Source: Paracoccus nototheniae (GTDB lineage Bacteria > Pseudomonadota > Alphaproteobacteria > Rhodobacterales > Rhodobacteraceae). Taken from it: a stretch of 36,063 bases of DNA. The position numbers and the translations under genes are program-made. The notes beneath the pieces were generated by a model, which had not been told where the DNA came from, ran no database searches, and saw nothing but the letters and a program-made list of their open reading frames with translations. Shown here in pieces: positions 9,655-18,203 of the stretch. The DNA is taken from the NCBI RefSeq assembly GCF_004335005.1, contig NZ_RQRT01000045.1, positions 1-36,063 on the forward strand. The letters are read 5' to 3'. Every line of letters begins with the position of its first letter. The first letter of the stretch is position 1.

Positions 9655-9889
9655 ACTGCGACAGCCCGCAATACCAGAACAGCAGCCAGCGATTGTCATA
9701 CGCGGCCGACGGCCAGCCCGAACCCACCGTGCCGACGAAATCAAAGATGCCGATCACCACCGGCATTCCCGCCGCCGTCACTGCGGCCATCCCGTAATCG
9801 CCGCAGAGCGCGATGAAATGCGTCTGCACCAGCCCCTGCGACAGGGGCAGCCGCAGCCGCAGCCGCAGCCGCAGCAGGGGGCCGGTCAT
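9655..9889 (-). pseudogene. Internal fragment of an MFS transporter
   Basis: The minus strand encodes GLVQTHFIALCGDYGMAAVT, then a helix including GIFDFVGTVGSG and YDNRWLLFWY. This is the middle of a known MFS family, where the segment usually runs SGWLSDRYDNRWLLFWYYGL. Homology spans only about 9666-9838, roughly 60 residues of a protein normally near 400. Both the N-terminal half and the end are missing. The ATG at 9889 overlaps the stop of the marR relic (ATGA). Downstream, the frame continues into the decayed IS3 relic. Confidence 0.62.
9847..9876. repeat. Short tandem hexamer repeat (GCAGCC)n
   Basis: Four perfect GCAGCC units (9847-9870) plus a partial unit GCAGCA lie at the N-terminal edge of the MFS fragment. 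On the minus strand they encode alternating Leu-Arg. This is a slippage-prone microsatellite at a rearrangement junction. Confidence 0.75.
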
Positions 9890-10373
9890 CGGGTGATCCC
9901 GCCGGTTTCGGGCTGATCCGTGCCCGATGGATCGGCGTTGGACAGGGTGTCGGACATGGCGCGGGCGCGGTCCAGCATGGTCACAAAGACCGGCCCGTCG
10001 GCGCCGACGGCCGCGACAAAGGCGTCCTGCGTGACGGCCCAGCCCTTTTTCGCGCGGCGATGCAGGGCGGTGCCCGCATCCGTCAGGCACAGGATCTGTT
10101 CGCGCCACCGGCCCACCTCGCTGCGGACCAGATCGCGCCGTTTCAGCACGGCCAGCGCGCGGTAAAGGGCCGTCCGTTTGATCGACAGCCGGGCGGACAG
10201 GCCCATCGTCGGCATCCCGCCCGCCTGCGCAAATTGGCAAGCATCGCATATGGCCTGATGTTCAGACCGTAAGGCGCAAGGGTCCGGTCATACAACCGGC
10301 CCGTCGCGCGGGATGCGATCTTGAGATTTGTGCCGGTGCACAGGATGCGGTTGGTCTGTGGTGTCGCGGTCAT
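9886..10373 (-). pseudogene. MarR-family regulator, frameshifted
   Basis: The N-terminal part starts at ATG 10373 (MTATPQTNRILCTGTNLKIA) and runs through YDRTLAPYGLNIRPYAMLANLRR. Near 10222 about one base is missing, and the winged-helix part continues in the neighbouring frame: MPTMGLSARLSIKRTALYRA, then LVRSEVGRWREQILCLTDAG. Joined, the two pieces give a normal-length MarR protein of about 160 residues. A sequencing error is possible, but the adjoining MFS fragment and IS relic support real decay. Its stop overlaps the start of the MFS fragment, as in a marR-efflux operon. Confidence 0.75.
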
Positions 10374-10452
10374 GTCCGGCTTCGTCGCAAAGCGCGTTCC
10401 TGATGTCTCTGCATCCCCATGGGCGTGATTCATGGACATCTTTGCGGGGATG

Positions 10453-11007
10453 TTATTCATCGCTTGCCGGTTCCAGCGCCGCCAGCAGCCAGCGTTGCGT
10501 TCCATTCAGGATTTCGTCCGACAGGGCGGTGTCGTCGATGGCGCGGGACAGGATCATGGCGCCGACGGCTGCGGACCAGCCGGCGATTGCGGCATCGCGG
10601 GCGTCAGGCCGGTCCAGCGCGTCTGTCATCCGGGCGATCTGCGCGCGGATGCCCTCTGCCATCGCCGCGCGGGCCCCGGGGGTCTGGCGGCGGGCATCAG
10701 AGGCAAAAGCCGCGACCGGGCAGCCCGTCGCCGGGGCATCGCGGTGCGCGGGCGACAGATAGGCGCCCAGAACGGCCCCAATGCCGGGCGTCGTCTGATC
10801 CTGCGCTGACAGCGCATGGGCCATGGTCTGGGCGATCAGGTCATCCTTGGAGGCGAAATGACCATAAAAGCCGCCATGGGTCAGCCCGGCGGCCTTCATG
10901 ATCTGGGCCACGGACACGGCCTCGAACCCCTTGTCGCGAAACAGGCATGCGGCTTGGTCCAGGATACGGCTGCGGTTCTGGGTCATCTGGTCACGAGAGA
11001 CTTTCAT
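10453..11007 (-). CDS. TetR/AcrR-family transcriptional regulator
   Basis: The 184-residue protein has an N-terminal HTH (about residues 8-55) with RILDQAACLFRDKGFEAVSV and LTHGGFYGHFASKDDL. The C-terminal ligand domain resembles the AcrR-like group that controls small oxidoreductase units. It is divergent from the SDR and MDR genes, and two near-palindromes lie in the shared 111-bp intergenic region, so it probably represses that unit and itself. Confidence 0.9.
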   Translation of the reverse strand: MKVSRDQMTQNRSRILDQAACLFRDKGFEAVSVAQIMKAAGLTHGGFYGHFASKDDLIAQTMAHALSAQDQTTPGIGAVLGAYLSPAHRDAPATGCPVAAFASDARRQTPGARAAMAEGIRAQIARMTDALDRPDARDAAIAGWSAAVGAMILSRAIDDTALSDEILNGTQRWLLAALEPASDE

Positions 11008-11032
11008 GGGCCGATCACATCCTTTCGGGGGC

Positions 11033-11086
11033 TTGACTTAATTATGACGGCCATCATATTTAATTAGCAATGATGATGGTCATCAT
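11033..11086 (+). promoter_or_regulatory. Promoter and twin TetR operator candidates for the SDR-MDR unit
   Basis: TTGACT (11033-11038) and TATTTA (11057-11062) with an 18-base spacer form a plausible sigma-70 promoter. Two related near-palindromes lie on it: ATGACGGCCATCAT (11044-11057), between the -35 and -10, and ATGATGGTCATCAT (11073-11086), just downstream. Centre spacing is 29 bases. Repression by the adjacent TetR is inferred. Confidence 0.6.
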
Positions 11087-11118
11087 GAATATATCCCCTG
11101 ATCCGCCGGAGAGCAATC

Positions 11119-11895
11119 ATGTCCACGAAAACCCTGATCACCGGTGCCTCGACCGGCATTGGCGCCGTCTATGCAGACCGGTTCGCCCGTCGCGGGCAGG
11201 ATCTGGTGCTTGTCGCCCGCGATGTCGCGCGGATGGAGGCGCTGGCCCAACGCCTGCGCGCCGCAACCGGCGTGGCGATCGAGATCCTGCCCGCCGATCT
11301 GACCCATGACGCGGACATCGAGCGCGTGGCGGCACGGCTGCGCGAGGATGTCTCCATCGGCACGCTGGTGAACAATGCGGGCGCGGGGCTGGGCGGCAGT
11401 TTTGCCGATCACGCCGCCGCCGCCATCGCCCGGCTGATCACGCTGAACACGACAAGCCTTGCGCTGCTGGCCCATGCTGCCGCCAGCCGTTTCGCGACGC
11501 AACAGCGCGGCGCGATCGTCAACATCGCCTCGGTCGTGGGGCTGATGCCGGAATTTGCCAATTCGGTTTATGGCGCGACCAAGGCCTTCGCGATCTTTCT
11601 GTCACAGGGTCTGGCGTTCGAGCTGGGCCCCAAGGGCGTCTATGTGCAGGCGGTGCTGCCCGCCGCCACCCGGACCGAGCTGTGGGAACGTGCGGGCGCC
11701 GATCTGGCCACGCTGCCGCCGATGATGGAGGCCGGGGATCTGGTCGATGCGGCCATGGCGGGTTTTGACGCGCGCGAGGCGATCACCATCCCGGCGCTGC
11801 CCGATGCCGGGCTGTGGGACGCCTATCAGGCCGCGCGTCTCGCGATGCTGCCGGGATTTTCCAACACCCAGGCCGCCGCCCGCTATCGCCGCTGA
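11119..11895 (+). CDS. SDR-family NAD(P)-dependent oxidoreductase
   Basis: This is a classical short-chain dehydrogenase of 258 residues. It has the cofactor motif TGASTGIG (8-15), NNAG (85-88), catalytic N110, S138, Y151 and K155 (YGATK). The active-site tetrad is complete. A GGAGAG ribosome site precedes the ATG. It is followed 21 bases later by an MDR oxidoreductase, and both probably respond to the divergent TetR. The natural substrate, a carbonyl or alcohol, is not predictable. Confidence 0.92.
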   Translation: MSTKTLITGASTGIGAVYADRFARRGQDLVLVARDVARMEALAQRLRAATGVAIEILPADLTHDADIERVAARLREDVSIGTLVNNAGAGLGGSFADHAAAAIARLITLNTTSLALLAHAAASRFATQQRGAIVNIASVVGLMPEFANSVYGATKAFAIFLSQGLAFELGPKGVYVQAVLPAATRTELWERAGADLATLPPMMEAGDLVDAAMAGFDAREAITIPALPDAGLWDAYQAARLAMLPGFSNTQAAARYRR

Positions 11896-11916
11896 TGCCG
11901 CAGAAGGAGTGACCCG

Positions 11917-12927
11917 ATGAAAGCCTTTGTGCTTGACGCCTATGCCAAGGGGGCGGCGCTGCGCCTGACGGATCGGCCCGATCCGCAGGCCGGGCCCCGC
12001 GACGTGCTGGTCCGCATCCATGCGGCGGGCCTGAACCAGCTGGACGGCAAGATCCGCGACGGCGCGTTCAGGCCGCTTCTGCCCTATAAGCCGCCTTTGG
12101 TTCTGGGCCATGATCTGGCCGGGGTGGTCGAGGCCGTGGGCTCTGCCGTCACCCGGTTCGCGGTGGGCGACAGGGTCTATGGCCGGCCCCGCGACGGGCG
12201 CATCGGCACGCTGGCCGAACGCATCGCGGTCGATCAGGACGATCTGGCGCCCATGCCCCGGGGTCTGAGCATGACCGAGGCCGCATCCCTGCCGCTGGTC
12301 GGGCTGACCGCCTGGCAGGCGCTTGTCGGGCTGGCCGATCTGCAGCCGGGGCAAAAGGTCATGATCCATGCCGGATCGGGCGGGTTCGGCAGCATCGCGA
12401 TCCAGTTGGCCAAAGCTTTGGGCGCGACGGTCGCCACCACGACCGGCCCCGCCAACAGTGCGATGGTCCGGGATCTGGGCGCCGACATCGTCATCGATTA
12501 TCGTACCGAGCGGTTCGAGGATCGCCTGTCGGGCTATGATCTGGTGATCTGCGGGCAGGACGGCGATGCGCTGGCCCGCTCGGTGCAGGTGCTGCGGCCG
12601 GGCGGGCGGCTGATCTCGATCTCGGGGCCGCCGACGGTCGCATTCGCGCGGCGCCAGGGGCTGAACTGGGTGATGCAGCAGGTGATGCGCGTCCTCAGCC
12701 TCGGCATCCGGCGCAAGGCGAGGGCGCGCGGCATCCACTATGATTTTCTGTTCATGCGCGCCGATGGCGACCAGTTGGCGCGCCTGACCGCGCTGGTCGG
12801 GACGGGGGCGATCCGACCCGTGATCGACCGCGTCCTGCCCTTTGCGCAGACGAACGAGGCCTTGGCCTATCTGGATACCGGACGCGCGCGGGGAAAGGTC
12901 GTCGTGACCCTGCAACCCGATCCGTGA
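11917..12927 (+). CDS. Zinc-independent MDR oxidoreductase (quinone-reductase-like, NADP-dependent)
   Basis: This is a medium-chain dehydrogenase/reductase of 336 residues. The N-terminal GroES-like domain (VLVRIHAAGLNQLDGKIRDG and PLVLGHDLAGVVEAVG) lacks the zinc-ligand cysteines. The Rossmann part has MIHAGSGGFGSIAIQLAK for nucleotide binding, and the protein ends in GRARGKVVV. A strong GAAGGAG ribosome site precedes the ATG. It is co-transcribed with the SDR. Likely a reductase of reactive enones or quinones. Confidence 0.9.
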   Translation: MKAFVLDAYAKGAALRLTDRPDPQAGPRDVLVRIHAAGLNQLDGKIRDGAFRPLLPYKPPLVLGHDLAGVVEAVGSAVTRFAVGDRVYGRPRDGRIGTLAERIAVDQDDLAPMPRGLSMTEAASLPLVGLTAWQALVGLADLQPGQKVMIHAGSGGFGSIAIQLAKALGATVATTTGPANSAMVRDLGADIVIDYRTERFEDRLSGYDLVICGQDGDALARSVQVLRPGGRLISISGPPTVAFARRQGLNWVMQQVMRVLSLGIRRKARARGIHYDFLFMRADGDQLARLTALVGTGAIRPVIDRVLPFAQTNEALAYLDTGRARGKVVVTLQPDP

Positions 12928-13317
12928 CCCCGTCCCGGGGCGATCCCACGCAACAGGCCCCTTTGGCACGACCGGCCTGACGCTGTCCTGTCCGGCGCCG
13001 GGTGGGACGGCTCTGGCATCGTTCAGCGCCCTGCCGCAGACCTGTCGGTCCTGCCGTGGATGACGACGGGCGGCATGAAAGGGCCGCCTGTCACGATCCG
13101 CCTGCGTGGTTCTGCGATCGCCCCCATCGCGACGCGTGACTGGCGGCGACGCAAGGGGTGTCGGGGTTCAGGATGCCGATGCGGGGCAGCTGTCCCGTCA
13201 GCGCCGCCATGTGCGCAACCCGACTTGGCTTTTCACGATGGAATGCCATATGCTTGGGGCTTGGCGCCGCAGGCGTCGGACTGCGGATCCTGAAAGACGG
13301 GAAAGGGCGTGGCCTTG
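12928..13317. other. Intergenic region between the MDR gene and the GntR gene
   Basis: These 390 bases show no convincing gene. A hairpin (GGCGGC 13069-13074, GCCGCC 13083-13088) may end the SDR-MDR transcript. The right third holds one ATGG-N4-CCAT box, listed separately. A minus-strand frame reading LPRIGILNPDTP was considered and not accepted as a gene. Confidence 0.4.
13238..13249. promoter_or_regulatory. ATGG-AATG-CCAT box upstream of the gntR gene
   Basis: ATGGAATGCCAT has perfect ATGG/CCAT arms and lies 68 bases before the gntR start. Related copies lie upstream of the binding-protein gene, so it is probably the autoregulatory site of this GntR protein. Confidence 0.55.
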
Positions 13318-14016
13318 ATGGACGTTCAATCGGTGCGGATACCCGTCGCGGTACCGCTGGTGGCCGAGGTCTCGGCCATGGCGGCGCGGGTGGCCGATAT
13401 CCTGCGCGACCGGATCGTGCGCGGCCAGCTGGCACCGGGGGCGCGCATCGTCGAACGGCAATTGTCGGCCGAACTGGCCGTGTCGCGCACACCCGTCCGT
13501 GAGGCCCTGAAGCTGTTGGAGGCCGATGGCCTTGTTGAGATTTCGCGCAATCGCGGCGCGCAGGTGACGACCTATTCCCCCGATGAGGCGCGCGATCTGT
13601 TCGACGTGATCTCGGTTCTGGAAGGGCTGGCGGCGCAGCGCCTTGCCGAAGGCATCTCTCCGCTTCTGATGGCGCGGTTCGAGGGGCTGCATGCAGAAAT
13701 GCTCAGCCATTACCGCGCATCCTCGCTGGACGCCTATTTCGACGTCAATACGGCGATTCACGACCTCGTCGTCGCGCAATGCGGCAATCCCCGGCTGGCC
13801 CAGAACCATCGAAGGCTGGTGTCGCGGGCCCGTCGCGGCAGGTTTCTGGCCATTCTGGACCCCGAACGATGGGCGCAATCGATCCGCGAACACGAGGCGC
13901 TGATGACCGCCCTGCGCGACCGGGACGGCCCGGCGGCCTTTGCCGCATGGCGCATCCATCTGGCCCATACCGGCGCATCCGTCGCGGCGGTCCTGACTGC
14001 CGCCACCCCCGACTAG
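13318..14016 (+). CDS. GntR-family regulator, FCD subfamily
   Basis: The 232-residue regulator has a winged-helix domain (about residues 20-85, with RIVERQLSAELAVSRTPVRE) and an all-helical FCD ligand domain. The FCD domain carries histidines typical of metal-dependent members: FDVNTAIHDLVV, SIREHEAL and RIHLAHTG. ATG 13318 is preferred over GTG 13309 because GGGAAAGGG lies about 10 bases upstream of it but only 1 base from the GTG. The gene precedes the polyamine-type importer, amidase and racemase genes on the same strand and most likely controls them through the ATGG-N4-CCAT boxes. Confidence 0.9.
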   Translation: MDVQSVRIPVAVPLVAEVSAMAARVADILRDRIVRGQLAPGARIVERQLSAELAVSRTPVREALKLLEADGLVEISRNRGAQVTTYSPDEARDLFDVISVLEGLAAQRLAEGISPLLMARFEGLHAEMLSHYRASSLDAYFDVNTAIHDLVVAQCGNPRLAQNHRRLVSRARRGRFLAILDPERWAQSIREHEALMTALRDRDGPAAFAAWRIHLAHTGASVAAVLTAATPD

Positions 14017-14039
14017 ACCGGCTTGCGCCGGTGGTGGCG
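14001..14039 (+). terminator. Nested inverted repeat after gntR
   Basis: Inner stem ACCGGC (14017-14022) and GCCGGT (14027-14032) closes a TTGC loop. Outer arms CGCCACC (14001-14007) and GGTGGCG (14033-14039) also pair. There is no T-run, so it may be a weak terminator separating gntR from the importer operon. Confidence 0.45.
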
Positions 14040-14162
14040 TGACGTATCGGGCGGCGGGTGCGGTCCCGCCGGATGACGGGCTGCGATTCTGGCCGCGCGG
14101 CGGTCGATGTTCCGGCCCGCATGACGGCCGTTTTCCGAACGAACCTGTCTGAATTTCCGAAT

Positions 14163-14319
14163 ATGGAATGCAATTTCCGATGTCACTTTGCCGATGCTTT
14201 CAGCACAGCGGGGCAGGGGTGTTTCAATTCAGGGCAATGGCATTCAATCGCGGTCAGGACGCTTGCCCGATCCTGCGTTCGGTGGCACGCCGGACCTGAC
14301 TCGTCAAATGGAATGCCAT
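14163..14319. promoter_or_regulatory. Cluster of three ATGG-N4-CCAT-like boxes before the binding-protein gene
   Basis: ATGGAATGCAAT (14163-14174), ATGGCATTCAAT (14237-14248, reverse strand ATTGAATGCCAT) and ATGGAATGCCAT (14308-14319) repeat the box found upstream of gntR. They lie in the 365-base gap before the binding-protein gene, which otherwise holds only the hairpin after gntR. The arrangement suggests cooperative control by the GntR protein. Confidence 0.55.
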
Positions 14320-14381
14320 CCGGACGCCCTCAGATCCTGCGATCGACGCGTCCTGCAGCCAGCCGCAAGGAGACCCGACCG

Positions 14382-15419
14382 ATGACCAGCATGAACCGTC
14401 GTACATTGCTGAAAGGCACCGCCGCCGCGACGTTCGGTGTCCTTGCCGCACCCGCCATCCTGCGTGCGCAGACCACTGAACTGGTGGTCGGCTGCGCGGG
14501 CAGCCATTCCGCCTGGATGGAGCAGATCGTCTTGCCGCACATGAAACAGGCGATCGGCGCCGATATCCTGTTCGAGGGCACGAAATCCTCGGTCAATCTG
14601 GAAAAGATGGCCTCGAACCGCGACCGGCCCTATCTGTCCGTGGTGCAGATGGACGATCCGGTGATGATTCAGGCCGTGGACGAAGGGCTGCTGACCCCCA
14701 TGGATCCCGGCACCGTCCCGAACATGACCGACCTGCGCGATGGTGCGGTTCATATGGACGGCATGTGGGCCAATTACGTCCAACCCTGGGCGGGCATCGC
14801 CTATAACTCTGGCATGCGCGACGGCGTGGCGTCCTGGGCCGACCTCTGGTCCCCCGAGGCGCAGGGGCGGCTGATCATCCCGTCGCTGCAGAACACCGAA
14901 GGCATGTGGACGCTGTTCGCGGCGGCGATGCTGGGCAGCGGCAAGCCCTTTGCCGAGGCTCAATATGAAATCGAGGCGGCCTTTGCCAAGCTGGAAGAGC
15001 TGAAGCCGAACGTCCTCAGCACCTATTCCGTCATGAGCCAGGCCTTCAACCTGCTGGAACAGGGCGAGATTTCGATGCTGGCCGGGCAGTTCTCGTCCTA
15101 TACCCTGCCGCGCAAGGCCGAGGGCGTGCCGGTCGATCTGGCCGCCCCCGCCGAGGGGATCTTTGCCCAGCCCTCGGGGATCTGTCTGGTGAAGGGCGGC
15201 CCGAACCCCGAACTGGCCGCCGCCTATGCCAACGAGATGCTGGGCCCCGACCTGCAGTTGCAGATCGCCAGTTTTTCCGCCTCGTTGCCCGCCAATACCA
15301 AGGTCGATGCCGTCGGTCTGGCGCCTGCAGGCGTGCCGATCCTGTCGCCGGACTGGGCGTTCGTCGCCGCCAACCGGCAAAGCTGGATCGAGCGGTTCGA
15401 CAGGCTGATGGCCGCGTGA
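14382..15419 (+). CDS. Extracellular solute-binding protein, PotD/iron-type fold, Tat-exported
   Basis: This is the periplasmic receptor of a polyamine/opine-type ABC importer, 345 residues. The N-terminus MNRRTLLKGTAAATFGVLAA carries a twin-arginine signal (RRTLLKG) with probable cleavage after ILRAQ. ATG 14382 is chosen because AAGGAGA sits 8 bases upstream and the Tat motif follows directly. The mature part shows the solute-binding pattern WAGIAYNSGM, SWADLWSPEAQGRLIIPS and a late GICLVKGGPNPELAAAYANE. The stop overlaps the ATPase start. The substrate could be a polyamine, an amino-acid derivative or another small cation or amide. Confidence 0.88.
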   Translation: MTSMNRRTLLKGTAAATFGVLAAPAILRAQTTELVVGCAGSHSAWMEQIVLPHMKQAIGADILFEGTKSSVNLEKMASNRDRPYLSVVQMDDPVMIQAVDEGLLTPMDPGTVPNMTDLRDGAVHMDGMWANYVQPWAGIAYNSGMRDGVASWADLWSPEAQGRLIIPSLQNTEGMWTLFAAAMLGSGKPFAEAQYEIEAAFAKLEELKPNVLSTYSVMSQAFNLLEQGEISMLAGQFSSYTLPRKAEGVPVDLAAPAEGIFAQPSGICLVKGGPNPELAAAYANEMLGPDLQLQIASFSASLPANTKVDAVGLAPAGVPILSPDWAFVAANRQSWIERFDRLMAA

Positions 15420-16540
15420 TGCAGATGCAGCCCCTTCCGGCACCGAAGGCAGGCGAGACATGGCCCGCCGACGCCCGCTATCTCGAGGTGTCGATGGTGC
15501 GGAAATCCTTTCACGGCGTGACCGTCATGGAGGGGATGAATTTCCGCATGGCGCGGGGCGAACTGGTATCGCTGCTGGGGCCGTCGGGCTGTGGCAAGAC
15601 GACCCTGCTGCGGGTGATCGCGGGGCTGATGTCGCCCGACAGCGGCGACGTGGTTCTGGGCGGGCGCAACATCACGCAAATCCCCGCCCATCGCCGCAAC
15701 ATCTCGGTCGTGTTTCAGAACTATGCCCTGTTTCCGCATCTGAATGTCGCGGAAAACGTGGCCTTTGGTCTGAAGGCGCGCGGCGATACGGCGGACCTGC
15801 AGGGCCGCGTGGCCGAGGCGCTGGATCTGGTGCGGATGCAGGCATTCGCCGACAAATCCGTGACGGGACTGTCGGGCGGACAGCAGCAGCGGGTCGCCGT
15901 GGCCCGCGCGCTGGTGGTCCGGCCCGATCTGTTGCTGCTGGACGAGCCGTTTTCGGCCCTGGACCGCAAGCTGCGCGAAACCATGCAGGTCGAGCTGAAA
16001 TCCCTGCTGCGCGACCGCGGCATCACGGCGATCTTTGTCACCCATGATCAGGAAGAGGCTTTGGGCGTCTCGGACCGCATCGCGGTGATGAATGCGGGGC
16101 GGATCGAACAGTTCGCCGATCCCTCGACGCTCTATGCGCGCCCCGAAACGCCCTTTGTGATGGATTTTGTGGGTCTGTCGCTGCGCCTGCGGGGCCGGGT
16201 GGTGGATCAGCGTGGCGGCACCTGCGTGATCGACACGGCCGAGGGTCGGATCACCGCGCGGGCCGATCTGGGGGTTGGTGCCATGGCCGTGGTCGGGGTC
16301 CGCCCGGAACTGGTCCGCGCCGGCGCCGTGGGCGATGCGGCGCCCGACCGCAACCTGATCACCCCGGTGCTGGAAGATGCGATGGTGCTGGGGTCCAAGA
16401 CCATCCTGCACGCCCGCGCGACCGAGGGTGACCGGGTGATCTGCGAATTGTCGGGCATCCGGCAAGGGTTTTCCCGCGGCGACAGGGTGACGCTGGACTG
16501 GGCCGTGGCAGACACCCTGGCCTATGAGGTCGCTCCATGA
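15419..16540 (+). CDS. ABC transporter ATP-binding protein, PotA type
   Basis: This is the ATPase of the polyamine-type importer, 373 residues. It has Walker A GPSGCGKTT (about 54-62), Q-loop FQNYALFPHL, signature LSGGQQQRVAVARAL, Walker B LLLLDEPFSALD and switch histidine VTHDQEEAL. A C-terminal TOBE domain follows (from about 250; VVGVRPELV). ATG 15419 overlaps the preceding stop (TGATG); GTG 15416 is an alternative. The stop overlaps the first permease (ATGA). Confidence 0.93.
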   Translation: MQMQPLPAPKAGETWPADARYLEVSMVRKSFHGVTVMEGMNFRMARGELVSLLGPSGCGKTTLLRVIAGLMSPDSGDVVLGGRNITQIPAHRRNISVVFQNYALFPHLNVAENVAFGLKARGDTADLQGRVAEALDLVRMQAFADKSVTGLSGGQQQRVAVARALVVRPDLLLLDEPFSALDRKLRETMQVELKSLLRDRGITAIFVTHDQEEALGVSDRIAVMNAGRIEQFADPSTLYARPETPFVMDFVGLSLRLRGRVVDQRGGTCVIDTAEGRITARADLGVGAMAVVGVRPELVRAGAVGDAAPDRNLITPVLEDAMVLGSKTILHARATEGDRVICELSGIRQGFSRGDRVTLDWAVADTLAYEVAP

Positions 16541-17406
16541 CGGCGGTGCAGGGCATGACCGCAGCGGCGCCGAGTCGCGCGACTTTCGACAGGATCGCGC
16601 TGCTGGCGGCGCCGGGCCTGTCCTTTCTGGCGCTGTTCTATGCGCTGCCGCTGGCCTTGCTGCTGTTTCAAAGCCTGCGGATGGCCGATGGGGGTTTCGG
16701 CATCGCGAACTATGTCGCGTTCTTTTCCGAGCCGTTCAACATCGGCGTCCTGATGCGCACCCTGCGCGTGGCCCTGCTGACGACGCTGCTGGCGCTGGTC
16801 ATCGCCTATCCGACGGCGATTGCGATGAACCGCGCCAAGGGTGTCTGGCTGACGGTCTTTCTGGTCGCGATGGTGCTACCCATGTCGCTTGGCGTGATCG
16901 TCAAGGCTTTTGCCTGGTCGATCCTGTTCCGGGCCAATGGGGCGCTGAACCAGATCCTTCAGGCGGTCGGGCTGACCGACGCGCCGCTGCGGATGCTGTT
17001 TACCGAAACGGCGCTGGTGATCGGGGCGGCGAATGTCTTTCTGCCCTTCATGGTCCTGCCGATCTATGCGGTGCTGCAACAGCAAAAGGCTTATCTGGCG
17101 GATGCCGCCGCAAGCCTTGGGGCAGGGCCATTCTTTCGCTTTTTCCACGTCGCCCTGCCGCTGACCCTTCCGGGCATTGTGGCGGGCGCCGCCTTCGTCT
17201 TTTCGCTGTCGGTGTCGATGTATGTCATCCCCAGCCTGATCGTGGGCGAGACGCAGCAGAACATGCCGATGCTGATCGCCCGCAGCTTTCTGTATCTGCG
17301 CAACGAACAGCTGGGATCGACCATCTCGGCCATTCTGCTGATCATCGCCATCTCGGTCGTGCTGGGTTCGACCTGGCTGGCAGGACGTTTGGGGGCACGG
17401 GAATGA
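16537..17406 (+). CDS. ABC transporter permease, PotB type
   Basis: The 289-residue inner-membrane subunit has about six helices, beginning IALLAAPGLSFLALFYALPL. The EAA coupling loop is ADAAASLGAGPFFRFFHVAL. ATGA overlaps on both sides tie it to the ATPase and the second permease. Confidence 0.9.
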   Translation: MTAVQGMTAAAPSRATFDRIALLAAPGLSFLALFYALPLALLLFQSLRMADGGFGIANYVAFFSEPFNIGVLMRTLRVALLTTLLALVIAYPTAIAMNRAKGVWLTVFLVAMVLPMSLGVIVKAFAWSILFRANGALNQILQAVGLTDAPLRMLFTETALVIGAANVFLPFMVLPIYAVLQQQKAYLADAAASLGAGPFFRFFHVALPLTLPGIVAGAAFVFSLSVSMYVIPSLIVGETQQNMPMLIARSFLYLRNEQLGSTISAILLIIAISVVLGSTWLAGRLGARE

Positions 17407-18203
17407 CCCGGACCGACCGCATCTTTCAGACCCTGTCCTGGGTCATCGGGATCGCCGCCGTGGTGTTTCTTATGCTGCCCATCGTGATCACCGTCATCGT
17501 GGCCTTTTCGGCATCCCCCGTCTATTCGCTGCCGCCGCCGTCGCTGTCGCTGCGCTGGTTTGCCAATCTGCAGACCAAGGCCGGGCTGGTCGATGCGGTG
17601 CTGCTGTCGCTGAACCTTGCGGTCGTCTCGACCGTGGTCAGCCTTGTCCTTGGGACGGCGGCGGCGATTGCGGTGGCGCGGGGCCGGTTCGTGGGGCGCA
17701 GGGCGGTGGCGACCTTTGTCGTCTCGCCCCTGATGATGCCCGGTCTGGTGCTGGGCGTGGCGATGCTGCAGTTCTTTCGTGACATCGGGCTGCGCGATGC
17801 CTATGTCAGCCTGCTTCTGGCTCATGTGGTCATCACGCTGCCCTTTGTGATGCGCACCCTGCTGGCCGCCATGGGCAGCTTTGATTTTTCGATTATCGAC
17901 GCGGCGCGGACGTTGGGGATGAGCTATCCCAAGGCCATCGCAAAGGTGCTGATCCCCAATCTGGCCCCGGCCTATCTGACCGGCGGGCTGTTCGCGTTTC
18001 TGGCCTCGATGGACAACTATCCGGTGTCGATCTTTCTGACCGATGCGCGCAATAAGACCCTGCCCATCAAGATGCTGCAGTTTCTTGAGGAACAGCCGGA
18101 CCCGTCACTGGCGGCGATGTCCACCGGGCTGATCCTGCTGGCGGTCACCGTTCTGGCCGTGGGCGCGCGGACGGTGGGTCTGAACCGGATGATCCAGGGA
18201 TGA
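17403..18203 (+). CDS. ABC transporter permease, PotC type
   Basis: This is the second channel subunit, 266 residues. The first helix is SWVIGIAAVVFLMLPIVITV, followed by the PotC-like segment SLSLRWFANL and the EAA loop IDAARTLGMSYPKAIAKVLI. The start at 17403 overlaps the stop of the PotB-type gene. The stop overlaps the amidase start, so transport and hydrolysis genes are translationally coupled. Confidence 0.9.
   Translation: MTRTDRIFQTLSWVIGIAAVVFLMLPIVITVIVAFSASPVYSLPPPSLSLRWFANLQTKAGLVDAVLLSLNLAVVSTVVSLVLGTAAAIAVARGRFVGRRAVATFVVSPLMMPGLVLGVAMLQFFRDIGLRDAYVSLLLAHVVITLPFVMRTLLAAMGSFDFSIIDAARTLGMSYPKAIAKVLIPNLAPAYLTGGLFAFLASMDNYPVSIFLTDARNKTLPIKMLQFLEEQPDPSLAAMSTGLILLAVTVLAVGARTVGLNRMIQG

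Noticed and set aside
9847..9876. Hexamer repeats considered as a CRISPR or phase-variation tract of an active gene
   Set aside because: Four 6-bp units with no spacers are a microsatellite, and the gene they sit in is already a fragment.
11602..12969. 455-codon minus-strand frame across the SDR and MDR genes
   Set aside because: It is antisense to two oxidoreductases with intact motifs; no domain is visible.
13091..13210. Minus-strand stretch reading LPRIGILNPDTP upstream of gntR
   Set aside because: It recalls the start of some ABC receptor proteins, but the frame stops within 40 residues without further similarity.
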